Shown: one piece after another, positions 18,726-31,048 of the stretch | How the letters are laid out: the number at the start of each line of letters is the position of its first letter | Numbering within the stretch: the first letter of the stretch is position 1 | Assembly (NCBI RefSeq): GCF_000143415.4 | Contig: NW_003314275.1 | Span: forward strand, 210,077-252,576 | Origin: Selaginella moellendorffii | Lineage: Eukaryota > Streptophyta > Lycopodiopsida > Selaginellales > Selaginellaceae | Length of the DNA stretch: 42,500 nt | Direction of reading: 5' to 3' | The notes under the pieces: model-generated | The model's database searches: none | Seen by the model: the letters and a program-made list of their open reading frames with translations, nothing else | What the model was told of the DNA's origin: nothing | Program-made: the position numbers and the translations under genes

Positions 18726-21322
18726 TTAGTCACAGCTTAGGACATCACCATCAGCGTTTGGAAAACCATCTAGCATGTCAAAGAACATGAAGTTTATGCT
18801 CTCAAGCGGTCGCTTATGGATCTTCTGACAAAAGCACTCCCACTTTTGCCGGATAGCCATATTCTCAGCATCCTCCTTAAAAGATGCCATCAATGAACTG
18901 TAGGAGCTAATAAAGATCCCAACTTCACCACGAAATGCCATTGGAGAAACAAGGCGAATCTAGGGGGAGAAGACAAAGGTCAAATGTGAATTTAAGAAAA
19001 ATTTACATACCAGTCATATGGCATAAAAAATTTAGAAAAATTTACATAACCGTCATGTGGCATGTGGTAGATGTAAGTTCCTCCAAATCCTCTTCTTAAA
19101 CATCAAGACGAGTTGGAATGAAGTTACTCCTGACAATTTTTGCTACAACCATTTTGAGGAATTAAAAATAGGAGAGACTTAAGAGAAATATACCTCGAGA
19201 AGTTCCTCAGTTGTGGGCACGTCTTGAATGATCATCATCACTATTGATTGATTCCTCTAGATGTGGATTTGCACGCTTTTGTTGAGGTAGAACTTCTTAT
19301 ACATTCTGGTTCTCTTACTCCACTTCGTCCCGAGGAATTTTTTGCAAGTTGTTCTGACAACCATCTTCATTCTCCTTGCCATTGGCACCAACAGTGTCGA
19401 CATTCTCATGGCCATCATCTTCATCATCCGGCATGTCTTCATTATTGCCTCTTGTAGCCTCTCGGTAGGTTGGTGCATAATTTGGCATCTCTAATTCCCA
19501 AGGACAAGCTCACTTTATTGCTGTTAGAAATTTTGTTGTTGTCGGGTACATGCCTCCATCTCTTACACCATGCCTCAAGAGTCGTTTGCATACTAGTGTT
19601 TCAAGAGGAATGCCTCTATTTTGGAAATACCTATAATAGAATATAAACAAATTGAATATGGTTAAGAAACTGTATGTTACTTAAAAGCCGCTCACTGCAT
19701 AAAGGTTGCCCAAGTTGTTTATCAAATGGAGTCTTGCTTATGGCCTTCTTTGGTAGCTATTCCTCTCCGAGTTTTGTAAGCTCAGTGGTGACAAAGTCCT
19801 TGAATGGAAGTTGTTTAGGATCATCCCCTATGAAAGGTGTTAGAAACACCTCCCATTCATATATAATTTGTGAAATGTAGACAGTCCTCTTTATTATAGT
19901 CTCCATCATATTGTCCAAACCTTTTTCTCCATCTCTGAGTCTACTATTGAGGTCGTTCAGAATGTGTATTAGAATAGAGTCTTGCCCACTAAGAAATAAC
20001 TTTTGTGAGTAACCTTCAAGTAAACACAAACAATACTTACTTTCATGACAAGCAAACTCTGTTATAATATCAAACCACTCCTTTGGGCATCGAGGGTCAA
20101 CCACACTGAGTAATTTCTTTACCTTTATTTTCTTTATGATGTTGATTTTCTTGTCAATTACAGCTAAATGCTCTGAGAGTTTTTGATCATTTTTAGCTCA
20201 ATGCGACTATGCATATGCATCTTGCCTAACCTTCACCAATGGCTGAAGACATCACAAACATTCTATGACAAGAAGTATACTTGGAAGAACATACTTTACT
20301 CCACACGGCTATCATAAAAGCCATTAGATTCTTGTACCATCTATTGGCAATTTGATGACCTCTTTAATGCCGAGTAAGTGATGCTAAATTATCACTATAG
20401 TGGCTGTAGACTTCATCCTCATCGAGATTGGCAAGAAATTGGATCTGCTCGATATCATGTACTAGGCTTTTCTTTTGCACTACAAACTATCCCAACCTGC
20501 AAAACACAAATTGTTAAAAGTGATTGAAGATGGAACATTGGTGTGATAGACAAGATCGTCTCAGAAGTATTCATTGATGCACTTCATCCACATACACCAG
20601 CGATGATTCCTATCGATAATGTAGAACATTTTCCCCACAAATTGTTGAGTCTCAAGATGTCTCATAAGCATGTTATCAAATTTGCAGGACTTCATTTTCC
20701 AAATGTCATCCTAAACCCTCTCGATTTCTAGTGACATCGAGAGGGCATTTGTCATTCCTGGCTTGAAAACCGAAATAAGCAATATACCTATGTTTGTCCC
20801 AAGGCCATTTTATTTGTATAGACTATAGATATCCATGTTGACAAAGTGAGGTGAAGTAGACCAAATGATGCTTGTTTAAGTGAATTGACACAGTAGGATT
20901 TCTCGGATCATGTCTCCCAGGCCTTCCCACTTGAGAGACTCTAGAGTCATGTGAACGGCCTTCTCTTTGGTTCTCAAAACTGTCTTTTGGAAGTGCTTGT
21001 TTATGACGTGTTCAAGTAGCTCCACTTCTCTTTTAGCTTCAGCTACACCTCCAATAGCACCATTATCAAATCTAGCCCCCAGCTCGGGCCCAACACCCCC
21101 GTCAGGCGCACTTGGGGACTGCTCTGTAATGCAGCTAGTTTTTGCCAAATTTTGCGAATATGTTAAGAGTAGTGGCATTTGTGGTTGTGGCAGCAATGGC
21201 AGTGATGGCAACAGTTGCAATGGCGCTACTAATGGTGAGGTAATGGCAATGATGGCAGTGGTGGTAATGGTGGTGAAGGTGGTGGTAATGGTGGTGAAAG
21301 TAGTGGTGGTAATGGCAGTCAA
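18726..21322 (-). pseudogene. Degraded minus-strand TE gene, family unknown
   Basis: Minus-strand open pieces share one direction: 20876-21322 (with LLEHVINKHFQKTVLRTKEK), about 20540-20860 with stops (VGKMFYIIDRNHRWCMWMKC), 19757-20104 (WFDIITEFACHESKYCLCLL, then SRLRDGEKGLDNMMETIIKR) and 18726-18941. They read like successive exons of one protein with nonsense codons and possible introns. I see no DDE, reverse transcriptase or zinc-finger signature that would name it. Helix-rich segments with few breaks suggest a relatively recent origin. Confidence 0.4.
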
Positions 21323-21440
21323 GGTGGTGGTGGCATTGATGGCGGTGGTGGCGAAAATGGGGGTGGATGTGGATTGGAGCTATCTGGTTGCGAAAATGGC
21401 AATGTAGACGGTAGAGTTGTTGCTATGGAAATCTCTATCT
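21170..21440 (+). repeat. GGT/GGN microsatellite
   Basis: Trinucleotide-like GGTGGTAATGGTGGTGAA units. One plus-strand frame would be almost pure Gly/Asn and the opposite strand is Thr-rich, so coding calls here are not reliable. Confidence 0.65.
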
Positions 21441-21599
21441 GAAGGTCAAATTGATTGTCATCCTGGATCTCGTCTTCCTCATGTCTTGTTCTCTTTGATC
21501 CAACATCTTTATCCTTTTCTAGTTTATTTTGTTTTCATTTTTAAAAATAAGAAAAACTCATTATAAAATAAAAATGTATAAGAAGTAATTGCATGGTGG

Positions 21600-22235
21600 T
21601 CATCCACTGGTACGCTAGCGTACCAACTGAGGGAGGCAACGCCCAAGCCCACTTGATGTCCGGGCTAACTCAGCCCACAGCCTAGCCGAGTGCCCCGGCC
21701 GGGCCACACGGCCCGGTTCGCCAGCGTACCAGTGCGGCCCACACCGAGTGCCTGGCCAAATTCCCAGCCGAGTGCTCGGGCCAGGCCACACATGCTATCC
21801 TGCCCCGCACAGGGCCACAGCCCGGCCGACTACCCGCGCTGGTATGCCGGTGAACCAGCATATGTGGCCAGGTCGGGCCACACGTGCCGGCCTGGCCCGC
21901 GCCTGGGCACTTGGCACGGGCCAAGCCACGCAGGCAGGTTCCCTGGTGTACTGCCTCCCCCCCCCCCCCGTGTGCCTGGCCTAGGCACTTGGCACAGACT
22001 AGGCCACATGGGTGGGTTTGCCAGCATACCAGCCCGCCCCACACTGCCATGGCTGGCTTGCACTGAGTGCCCGGCCAAGTGCCTGGCCTAAGCACTTGGC
22101 GCGGGCCAAGCCACGCGGACGGGTTTGCTGGTGTACCAGCCTGCCCCACACTACCATGGCCAGCCCCTGCTGAGTTCCTGGCTGAGTGCCTGGCCTAGGC
22201 ACTTGGCGAGGCCTAGGCCATGCAGGCAGGTTGTA
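21600..22235. repeat. GC-rich tandem repeat block
   Basis: Units containing GTGCCTGGCCTAGGCACTTGG, GGCCAAGCCACGCAGGCAGG, GTACCAGCCTGCCCCACACT and CCATGGC recur about every 85-110 bp. It is far more GC-rich than the flanks, ends exactly where the LTR begins, and includes a long C homopolymer near 21957-21970. Open frames across it on both strands are repeat artefacts. Confidence 0.75.
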
Positions 22236-22239
22236 TGTA

Positions 22240-22596
22240 TGTGTTGCACCTAAGACTTGGGATTTAAAGGGTCCCATGATCAAGTCTTGTGGTACCAAGG
22301 GATGTTAGGAACCTGGAGGCTTGGTGTGCTTAGCTGCTTGTGCCTGCGGGGAGTGTAGCTGAACCTTAAGTCCAGTCTAACCCAGGGAGGGGGATTGGGA
22401 GAGATTTAGAAATCCGTGGATGGATGGCTAACGCTCCGTTGCTCGTGCAGTGAGTAGCTAAAACAAAGTAAGACCAAGTAGGAGCTGGTACCATAGGCGG
22501 GAACCTTGGCGAGGGAACTTAGCTAAAGCTAAGGCAGTGTTAGTCGGATAAACGAGGTAAGCTGGCAAATTGGAAAGGAAAAATTTGTGGCTTACA
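22240..22596 (+). repeat. 5' LTR
   Basis: Starts TGTGTTGCACC and ends GGCTTACA, so it has TG...CA ends. It matches 27388-27738 along its whole length. Confidence 0.9.
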
Positions 22597-22688
22597 ATTT
22601 GGTATTGGAGCCTTTTCCTCAGTTCTAGCGAAGGCAAAAGCGGGGCGTAATTTGGTATTGGAGCCTTTTCCTCAATTCTAGCGAAGGA
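22597..22688 (+). repeat. Primer-binding site in a duplicated 53-bp block
   Basis: TGGTATTGGAGCC at 22600-22612 is two changes from the common plant initiator-Met tRNA site TGGTATCAGAGC. The same site recurs at 22653-22665 in a second copy of the block, which continues CTTTTCCTCAATTCTAGCGA. Confidence 0.75.
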
Positions 22689-22708
22689 TAGAGGCGGATT
22701 GCTGAGAG

Positions 22709-23848
22709 ATGGCAAAGGCGAGGCGTAAACGAACCAAGGCAAAGACGAAACCTCCACTAGAGTTGGAGCTCCCGGTTGAACAAGAGGCTATGGATGAGGA
22801 ATCTTTGCATGAGGAGGACTCCAGTGAGAAAATTTCCAAACAGGAGTCCGATGATGAGGTTTGGTCGTCCAAGGCTCGATTGGATGTTCTAGAAGGACAA
22901 TTGGCATAGACCAATGCCCTACTGGAGACTCTCATACGCAAGCTAAAGCATGACAAAAAGCGGAAAAAAAAGCGAAAGACTGCGGATGCTGGCAGCGCAG
23001 AAGGTGTGGACCCTTCGGTAGGGACTGAGGTAAAACCAAATAAAGTCGAACAGACCGAAGTGGAATTAGTCCCTCAAGCAATTCCCAAGAACAAACCAAA
23101 GCCCCCACTGGTCTTCAAGGGAGTGACTGACTATAAGGTGGTGGAGGATTGGTTTTACGATATGGAGGACTACTTTCGAGCATTGTGGTTACCGAGCTTG
23201 GAAAAGGTCCCATGTGCAAAACCATACTTGGCAAATAATGCCAAGTCTTGGTGGAGAACAATAGAGGCTAACAAAGGACTGGTAGCCACTTGGGAAATGA
23301 TGAAGGCAAGGATCTGCGCGACATACGTTCCTTCGAATGCTACTCTGCACCTAAAGGATGAGCTGAGTAGGCTAAAGTAGACCAGAAGCATTCAAGAGTA
23401 TGTGATACTAGTCATAGATATGGGTGATATGGATGCATTCCATGCCTTCATATCAGGCTTGCAAACCTGGGCTCGCGGTGAAGTGATACGTTAGAACCCG
23501 ACCAACTACAAGGAAGCGTTGGATGTGGCTATCAAAGTGCATTTCAACGATAATCTGTGAAAAGGGAACACGACAGGGTCGGGGTCCACGTTTAGCAAAG
23601 TGGCCAAACCAAGGGGAACATATAGCAAAGGGAAATTCAAGAAGACTTTCTCTAAGAATGAGTCCTCGGGGTTCCGGAAAGGCAGATTCGGTGGCTAGCG
23701 AGTGAGTATGTGGGGGAGTCAAGCAAAAAGAGACAAACTCATGGATTAGAAGGGCAAGTTGGCTAGCAACATGGGAAACAACATATGCTACAACTACAGT
23801 GAAGTGGGACACTTCTCTAGGGAATGTCCTTACCCAAAGAAGGCTAAA
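22709..23848 (+). pseudogene. gag (capsid, nucleocapsid) of the gypsy element
   Basis: The ATG at 22709 opens a frame with a basic and acidic N-terminus, a capsid-like region (LVFKGVTDYKVVEDWFYDME, then AKSWWRT) and a zinc knuckle at about 23786-23827. The knuckle's second Cys is replaced by Tyr (TAC at 23795-23797). Nonsense codons at 22907, 23378, 23492, 23558, 23696 and 23747, all in one frame with no shift. Confidence 0.8.
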
Positions 23849-24330
23849 GTTAATATGGCCATTAAGTCGAGTGAAATCCAAATTGAGGTACGTGATCCAG
23901 TCCCTAACTCAAAGTTACTCATTACACGAGCAACTTTGGTAGAGAGTCGTTCGCGACATCTACTAGCCCTCCGAGCTTCCCTCAGAGGTAGCTTTGTTAA
24001 GATCGTTATTGATACGAGTGCTTCAGATAATTTTGTGGCTGCAGACATAGTCCGGCAAGCTGGACTAACGGTGCAGCAGCTAGGCGAACCAAGGACTATA
24101 AAGTTTGTTCAAAGTAGCTAAAGCACCGATGAGGTACTTCGACAAGCGAGAGTCAAAGTAGGGACATGGAAAGTAGACATGGATTTCATTCTATTGGACA
24201 TGGCAGGATTTGACGTAATCTTCGGGATGGATTGGTTCAATTGGTTTGACATGGACAAAGTAGGAACCTTGTGGTACTAGCGAATGCCCAAGGAAGAAGA
24301 TCTAGCGTGGAGGCCCAGGATCTAAAGGTA
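23849..24330 (+). pseudogene. Aspartic protease of the gypsy element
   Basis: Same frame as gag. The active-site triad appears as VIDTSASDNF (Asp at 24011-24013); the Gly of DTG is replaced by Ser (AGT). The flap and C-terminal region (DVIFGMDWF) are clear. Stops at 24119 and 24278. Confidence 0.75.
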
Positions 24331-24539
24331 GGACAATGCAAGGCTAAAGATTCCTGCCTAAACCTGGTGTCCACGAGAGGACAACTCACTTAAGAAACGA
24401 AGGCAGCATTTTTGTGCTTACTCTTAGTGAAGAGTGACGTATACCATGCAAGAGGAGCTACCGGCAGCGTTGCCCCCCGCATGACCAATAGAACATAAGA
24501 TTGAGCTGGTTGAGGGTGCTGAGGTGGTGGTTCCCCCCC

Positions 24540-25400
24540 CCCCCCTCCCTCTAATCGTTTGAATGAATGAAAAAGAACTCAAGGAGCTCAAGCGCCAACT
24601 AGAGGAGTTGGTGGATAAAGGGTATGTTAGGTTGAGCAAGTCACTGTATAGGGTGCCGGTGTTATTTGTGAAAAAGAAAGATGGATCTATAGACTACTGA
24701 TTGCTCAACAAGTATACAAAGAAGAACAAGTACCCTTTCCCAAAGATTGAGGACCTGTTTGATAGGTTGGGAAAAGAAAAATACTTCTCGAGGATTGACC
24801 TAAGGTCAGGATACTACCAGATCAGGTAGCAGAGGAAGATGTTGAGTAGACAACCTGTCGAACAAGGTATGGGAACTTGAGTTTCTGGTGATGCCCTTTG
24901 GGCTATGCAATGTGCTGGCAATATTTTCGGCATTGATGAACCACATCTTTGTACCCTATCTGGATCACTTTGTAGTCATCTATATTGATGACATCCTAAT
25001 CTATAGCGAAACGCTAGAGGAGCATGCCGAACACTTGACAAAGGTGTTTGAGAAACTAAGGGAACACTAGCTGTATGCTAAAGAGAGCAAATGTGACTTT
25101 GCTCAACAAGAGGTAAAGTTTCTTGGGCATATGGTAGGCAAGGACAGGCTCAAGGTGGACCCTGAGAAGGTCCAAGCGATCCAAGATTGGGAGTTACCAT
25201 TGAATGTACACAAGTTAAGGGCATTCTTGGGGCTATGCAACTACTACCGAAAGTTTATCAAAATCTATTCGAGAGTAGCTCTACCCTTAACGAACCAAAT
25301 GGGAAAAGGGAAGATGGTATGGACAGCGGAATGCGAAGCGGCATTTGTCCACCTCAAGGGGAAGTTGAGGAAGGCTCTTGTGTTGGCGTTACCAGACTTT
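24540..25400 (+). pseudogene. Reverse transcriptase of the gypsy element
   Basis: [16 protein letters not shown], then [11 protein letters not shown], then [16 protein letters not shown] in one frame, then a frameshift near 24840-24880. The rest has [10 protein letters not shown] and the catalytic YIDD (24981-24992) followed by VKFLGHMV and LRAFLGLCNYYRKFI. Stops at 25068 and others. A C homopolymer at about 24536-24546 precedes the domain. Confidence 0.85.
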
Positions 25401-25760
25401 GGTAAGGACTTTGAGGTAGAAACAGATGTTTCAGACTTTGCGTTGGGTGCAGTTTTGAAGCAAGACAACCATCCAGTAGTGTTCTTCTTAAAGAAGTTGG
25501 ATAAGGCTCAATGGAAGTGGCCTACCCACGAGAAGGAATTGTTTATAGTGGTCAAAGGGCTCAAGGAGTGGTGACACTACCTTGGGAGACACTTCAAGGT
25601 TTACACGGACAATGTGGCAACGAAACACTTCTTGTCACAGCCCGACCTAAGAGGGAAACAGGGTCAGTGGGCCAATGCTATAGCTAAGTTTGATTGCAAT
25701 ATTCTGTACAAGCCTGGGAAGAGCAACATCATGGCGGATGCGCTAAGTCGAAAAGCGAGC
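25401..25760 (+). pseudogene. RNase H of the gypsy element
   Basis: ETDVSDFALGAVL holds the first catalytic Asp, HEKELFIVV the Glu region, VYTDN another Asp, and NIMADALSRK the family's closing motif. TGA at 25572 within the domain. Confidence 0.8.
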
Positions 25761-26970
25761 TTGAAGTTGGTGATATCCAGCGTTACAGCAACCTTTTGGG
25801 ATGATATGTGGACAGCATATCAAAACGATGGTCTAGCACAAGAAGTGTTGTTGAGGAATCTAGAGGCACAAGAAGCTCACCAAAGAGGTGAACTGCCAAC
25901 GGAAGAGAAAACGGGCTATGCGAAACGCAATGGACTCATCTATTACAAGCAAACGAGGGTGTATGTTCCAGAAAGGGAACTAAGGAAGGTAGCCTTAGAA
26001 GAGTGTTATGACAGACCTCTTGCGGGACACGGTGGAGTGCCCAAAATGATGGGCTTACTCAAGAGGAAGTACCACTGGCCAGATATGGCTAAGGACGTCA
26101 AAGACTATGTAAAGACATGTCCAACATGTCAGTAGGTCAAAGCCATGACTAAGGCTAATGGGGGCTTGTTACAAAACATCCCAATTCTAGATCATCTATG
26201 GAAATGTCTTACGATGGACTTTATCATGGGACTCCCCCCAAGTGAAGGGTTTGATGCGATATTTGTGGTGGTGGACCGATTTTCAAAGATGGCACATTTC
26301 ATACCCACCACAATGGAGGTGGATGCAGAAGGTGTGGCAAAGTTGTTCTTTGAACAAGTGGTTAGAGTGTGGGTAAAGCCAGAGGAGATCATCTCAGATC
26401 GAGATAAGATCTTCACCAGCAGGTTCTGGAGAACTCTCCTGGAACAGTATTGCACCAAGTTGAAATTCAACATAGCTTATCACCCACAGACAGGTAATGG
26501 GGTATTAAGTCAAATTGGATGGCACTAACACTTCTTGACAGATAGACAAACGGAAAGGGTGAATAGGCAGCTGGAGGATTATTTGCAATGCTATGTCTCT
26601 GGAAACCAAACTGATTGGGTAAGTCATTTGGGACTTGCGGAAATGTGCTATAACAACTCACCACACTCAAGTATCGGGGTGAGTCCATGGGAAGTCATCA
26701 ATGGGTGAGTTATTGAAGGTCCTGTGGAAGTTAGCGTGGCCGAGTACCATGGAGAGTTACCCGCAGTGGAGGCATTCATGGCGGAAAGATTCAACATTTG
26801 GAATTTGGAATTTAGTGAGGGATTCCTTGGAACGGGCCCAACAAAGGCAAATCAAACATGCAAACCATAAGTGTCGGGACGTAGAGTTCCAACCTGGGGA
26901 GAAGGTGTGGCTGAACACCAAAAACCTAAGGCTACCAAGTGGGATCAGCCAGAAGTTAACCCAAAGGTAA
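25761..26970 (+). pseudogene. Integrase of the gypsy element
   Basis: HHCC zinc finger (GHGGVPKMM, then CPTC), catalytic Asp in LTMDFIMGLP, second Asp in ISDRDKIF, and the TERVNRQLEDYL region with the Glu. Stops at 26133 and 26526, with a small insertion and frameshift around 26500-26540 and further damage beyond 26700. I see no clear chromodomain. Confidence 0.85.
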
Positions 26971-27387
26971 GATACATGTATTCTTGGAAATGAATTGATC
27001 TTGAGTTCCTTAAACTCAGGGGGTTCCAAAAGTATAGTAGGGATAATGAGGTCTAGGAACCAGTCTTGAAGGAACTCTTCAGTGGTGCTTCCAAACTAAC
27101 TTGAGGTTGAGATTGGGGCTGAGGGGCCTTGGGTGGGAGTGAGCATGGACTCGGGTGGTGCCGGAGGGGCCACCCAAGGAAGTGCTCCAGAGCAGCTCCC
27201 ACTCCCGAAAGGGAAACTAACTATAGTGCTCCCAGCTCATGTGGAATGGTGCCCCACTTGAGTACCTTGCAGCTCGTTGGTCCTCGCCCTTCTTAGGGGC
27301 TTGGACCTTCTCTTCAGGATGGAAGTGGGGCAAGGTAGAGGTACCGGGCCATTAGGCTACGGTGTTTTGCCTCAGCATCCCAAAGTA

Positions 27388-27738
27388 TGTGTTGCACCAA
27401 AGACTTGGGATTTAAAGGGTCCCATAATCAAGTCTTGTAAGGGATGTTAGAAACCTGGATGTTTGGTGTGCTTGGCTGCTTGTGCTTGTGGGGAGTGTAG
27501 CCAAACCTTAAGTCCAGTTTAACCCAGGGAGGGGGATTGGGAGAAATTTGGGAATCCGTGGATGGATGGCTAACGCTCTGTTGCTTATGCAGTGAGTAGC
27601 TGAAACGAAGTAGAACCAAGTAGGAGCTGGTACCATAAGCGAGAACCTTGGTGAGGGAACTTAGCTAAAGCCAAGGCAATCTTGGTTGGATAGACAAGGT
27701 AAGCTGGCAAATTGGAAAGGAAAAATTTGTGGCTTACA
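27388..27738 (+). repeat. 3' LTR
   Basis: Starts TGTGTTGCACC and ends GGCTTACA. Relative to the 5' LTR it has many substitutions (mostly transitions) and lacks a few bases after CAAGTCTTGT. The region just upstream (27100-27387) is GC-rich and noncoding; no convincing polypurine tract is visible. Confidence 0.9.
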
Positions 27739-27899
27739 TTTCCATTTTCTTGATACAAATAGTGATGATATTTGGGTTATAGCTTTGTGTTATTAGCATT
27801 GGTGTATTTGCTAGTTAGCAATTATGTTGATATTTAAACTAATGAAACTCAATATCAATCTTTATTTACAATGACTATAAAAACCTTTAATATTAATCT

Positions 27900-29540
27900 T
27901 CAACACATATCCTCAATCGGTGTTAAACTCAATGGTCATAATCACTATCTTGTTTCCAATTTATGCATCTAGGGAAAGCAAATAGAAAGGCTGATGCTCT
28001 CTCACTTGAGTTATTTTGCACCCTCACCTAGAGATTTTATGTTTAACCTCCAATATTAGACTCTCCTTAATTCTTATCACTTTCAAATCAATTCTCTTGC
28101 TCAATTTTTTGCTCTTTTTATCACTCCCTCAAATTGTAAATTGAAGCAACCCAAGCCACTAATTAATTTGTTCAAGAAACTCATCAATCAATTTTTTTTG
28201 GTGCTTCTCTAACACAACATAGTGTTTATTGATTTCTTTAGTTTTATGATAGGCTTCTTCATCAACATGCTCAATTATATGTACTTGATAGAGATGTGGC
28301 TACATGTTGTTTAAGCATACCATAACACCTTTACTACATAGCATTTTGGCATTCAAAAGATACTAGAATTGGTCCAACACTAATTTTGGTGGCCCTATAT
28401 GTGTAAGTATATTGAAAATTTTGTTCGTATATGTGATATGTGTCAACAAACTAAGCTACCTTAACACCCTTCATCTAGTCTTCTTCAACCATTTTCTCTT
28501 GCTCCAAAGCCTTAAAAATCTATATTTATAAATTTCCTTACTAATCTCCCACCTTCACAAGGATTTGATAGTGTTTTTGTTGTGATTGACCATTGTTCTA
28601 AAATGATACATTTTTTGTTATGTCAAAAGATGATTAATGGGGAGTAGTTCGCTGAGCTTATCTACAAAAAGATTTTTTGTCTTCATGAATTGCCAAATGA
28701 TATTGTTAGTGATCAAGGGCTTCAATTTGTCTCCACCTTTTACCACAAATTTTTGTCTTTCCTTCCCATCAAAAGAAAACTATTGACTTCTCACCATCTT
28801 CAAAGTAATGAGCAATTAGAGGGTACTATTCAAACTTTGGAGTAATATCTTTAATACTTTATTTCCCATCAATAAGATGATTAACTTGATCTCCTTCCCT
28901 CTACTAAGTTTGTTTATAACAATTTTCAACATTCTTTAATGCATCACTCTCTATTTTTTGTTAACTATAGCCTCCATCCTCATTGGTCATATTAGCCTTT
29001 AGTCTTACCAATGACTTTGTTACTGCACATACTACTGCTATGGATTCTCTTCATGAGGAAATTCATCACCACCTTTCTCATGCTTAAACTGCTCATCACT
29101 ATACTATTGATTGTTCTCACCAATTTGGTCCTTCTTTTCCAATTGGATCAACGGTTTAGTTTATTGTCATTGGAAGACCACACACCCTTACAACAAATTA
29201 GATTATTAACACCTAAATCCTTTTTCTATGCTCTTTTGTACTTCCAAGGTCACTTATTAGCTCAAACTCCCTCCATCTTGGGCTTGCACCCAGTCTTTCA
29301 TGTTTCCTTTTTTAGAACCATATCACACTCTTGTTGCCATTCTTGACTCAAAGTATTGGTATTGCAAACTGGCTTAGGTATTCTCCTGATGATTGTACTT
29401 GAGAGCCTACTTTTTATCTCACTCATGCTTCTAAGTTCATTGCAGATTTTCATTAATGTTATCCCCTCAAGCCTGGTCCTACACCTCTCTAGCTTCCACT
29501 TGGTGCTTATCATCAAAAGGAGGGATAATGTCACATATTT
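27900..29540 (+). mobile_element. Heavily decayed Ty3/gypsy pol fragment
   Basis: Short recognisable pieces remain in order: GKANRKADALS (end of RNase H, near 27975), an integrase finger piece ICDMCQQTK (near 28430-28460), FDSVFVVIDHCSKMIHF (near 28566-28615), and HPVFHVSFFR (near 29287-29316, the usual post-integrase motif). Too many stops and shifts to annotate genes. Confidence 0.6.
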
Positions 29541-31000
29541 ACTATTTTTTTCATCTATATTTGTTGAAATATATTTGATGACAAGATTCAAACTCCAAAC
29601 CTTCATTTAGCAGATTTGAACCCAAGATCTATGCACATAGATGGGCATTCAAGATTAGTATGGACCTATACCCAGAATAATTTCTTGAGACATTATATAA
29701 TAAGGGTTTCTAGGATTTTGTATTCAAAGTGTTTAACATAAATCATTTTTTCTCTATTGTTTTGTCTTTTCTTCTCTATTGTTTTTATCTTTATCTCAGT
29801 AGTTTATCTCTTCTACTCTCAATAACAAACTCCTGACAATAAGTTGCAACAATTATGCCACAAAACTTTAAATCTACATTTGCTTAATTGCTATTAATAT
29901 TTCATTGAATGATATAGTTTTTAAGGAACAATTTTGGCTTGGCCTCCATAATAATATAGATTTCACACAGACTTAGTCTTTAAGCAACCAACACATGAGT
30001 ATGGCACAATTCCAATGAAGATTGGAGCCATACATCAATGATATTTTTCAAATACTAAATGACAATGTTAGATTGAGAATTACCTTTGCATGTATTGTGG
30101 AGATACAAACCACTTCTGAGAAAGACCATTTTTGTTAAAGTGAGACCTCACTTCTCTAATTTATATTTATATTATCTTAATCATATTTAATTAGCTATTT
30201 AATTAATATTAATTAATATCATAAATTAAATGTTTTTACAATGTTGTCACTTCAAATTTTGATTGTATGTTGCTCAAGAGTAGTCATTAATATAAGCATG
30301 ATGAGCATAATACATTCTACCATCACCATCCAAAATACTCTATATACCAATTTAAGCTTTCTCTCAAACAAATTTTTATAAGGATCTATGATACAAATGA
30401 TGAAAAGAATGATGATTTCTAAGAGATTTGGGAAAATTAGAAGAAAATAATAAGAAGGTAAATATACCTTGAACTCAAATGTTGCTTCTAGTGGGACAAA
30501 ACTGAGTAAAAACCAAAGATAAACTCTCCAATATGAGCAAAGTTGTTGATGTGAGGTAAGATGCCCCAAATGATGAACCTTATTAGAATAGATGTATAAG
30601 ATTTGAGAGCATTAGACCAAAGAGAGCCTCCTAACACTTTAACAGAGATACAGTCCTAAATGAATGTATATAGAAGGCTACTCCCAAAACTAGATAAATA
30701 TCAACTTACCATGCTTAGATAAATGTTGATGAAGAGATGGTAAATGTTTGTGAGCAAGTGAAACATAATTGCATATAACCACATACAAGAGATTAGACAT
30801 GATCCATAATGCTTTTTTTACCATTGCTATCAAGTCTAATGCCCCATATTCTTTCAATCTATAAATAAAATTATTTTCGTTAAAGTGATACTCACAAATT
30901 AATTTAAGACTCTCAAAGTAATAATAAAATCCACCTCAAATCACATTTCCATCTCCATTAGGCACAACATCTACTGATTTGGTTCTTGAACACCTGACCA
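29541..31000. other. AT-rich intergenic DNA, nothing recognised
   Basis: AT-rich, with weak open frames (for example 30252-30569 minus) that show no domain. No structured repeat stands out. Confidence 0.5.
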
Positions 31001-31048
31001 AGCTCCTCGGCTACTGCTACTACTGCTACTTCTGGAAGATCTTGACTC

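Larger units (their letters stand above)
22240..27738 (+). mobile_element. Ty3/gypsy LTR retrotransposon, full length but inactive
   Basis: LTRs at both ends, a methionine-tRNA-like primer site, then gag, protease, reverse transcriptase, RNase H and integrase in the gypsy order. The LTRs differ at many positions and by a small indel, so the insertion is old. No target-site duplication is evident (GTATGTA before, TTTCCA after). Many nonsense codons but few frameshifts. Confidence 0.9.

Noticed and set aside
20967-21407. A plus-strand coding gene (Val/Met- or Gly-rich)
   Set aside because: It is a trinucleotide repeat opposite the minus-strand pseudogene; every frame looks repetitive.
21682-22298. 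Several Pro/Gly/Ala-rich open frames on both strands
   Set aside because: They overlap and come from GC-rich tandem repeats with few A/T stop codons.
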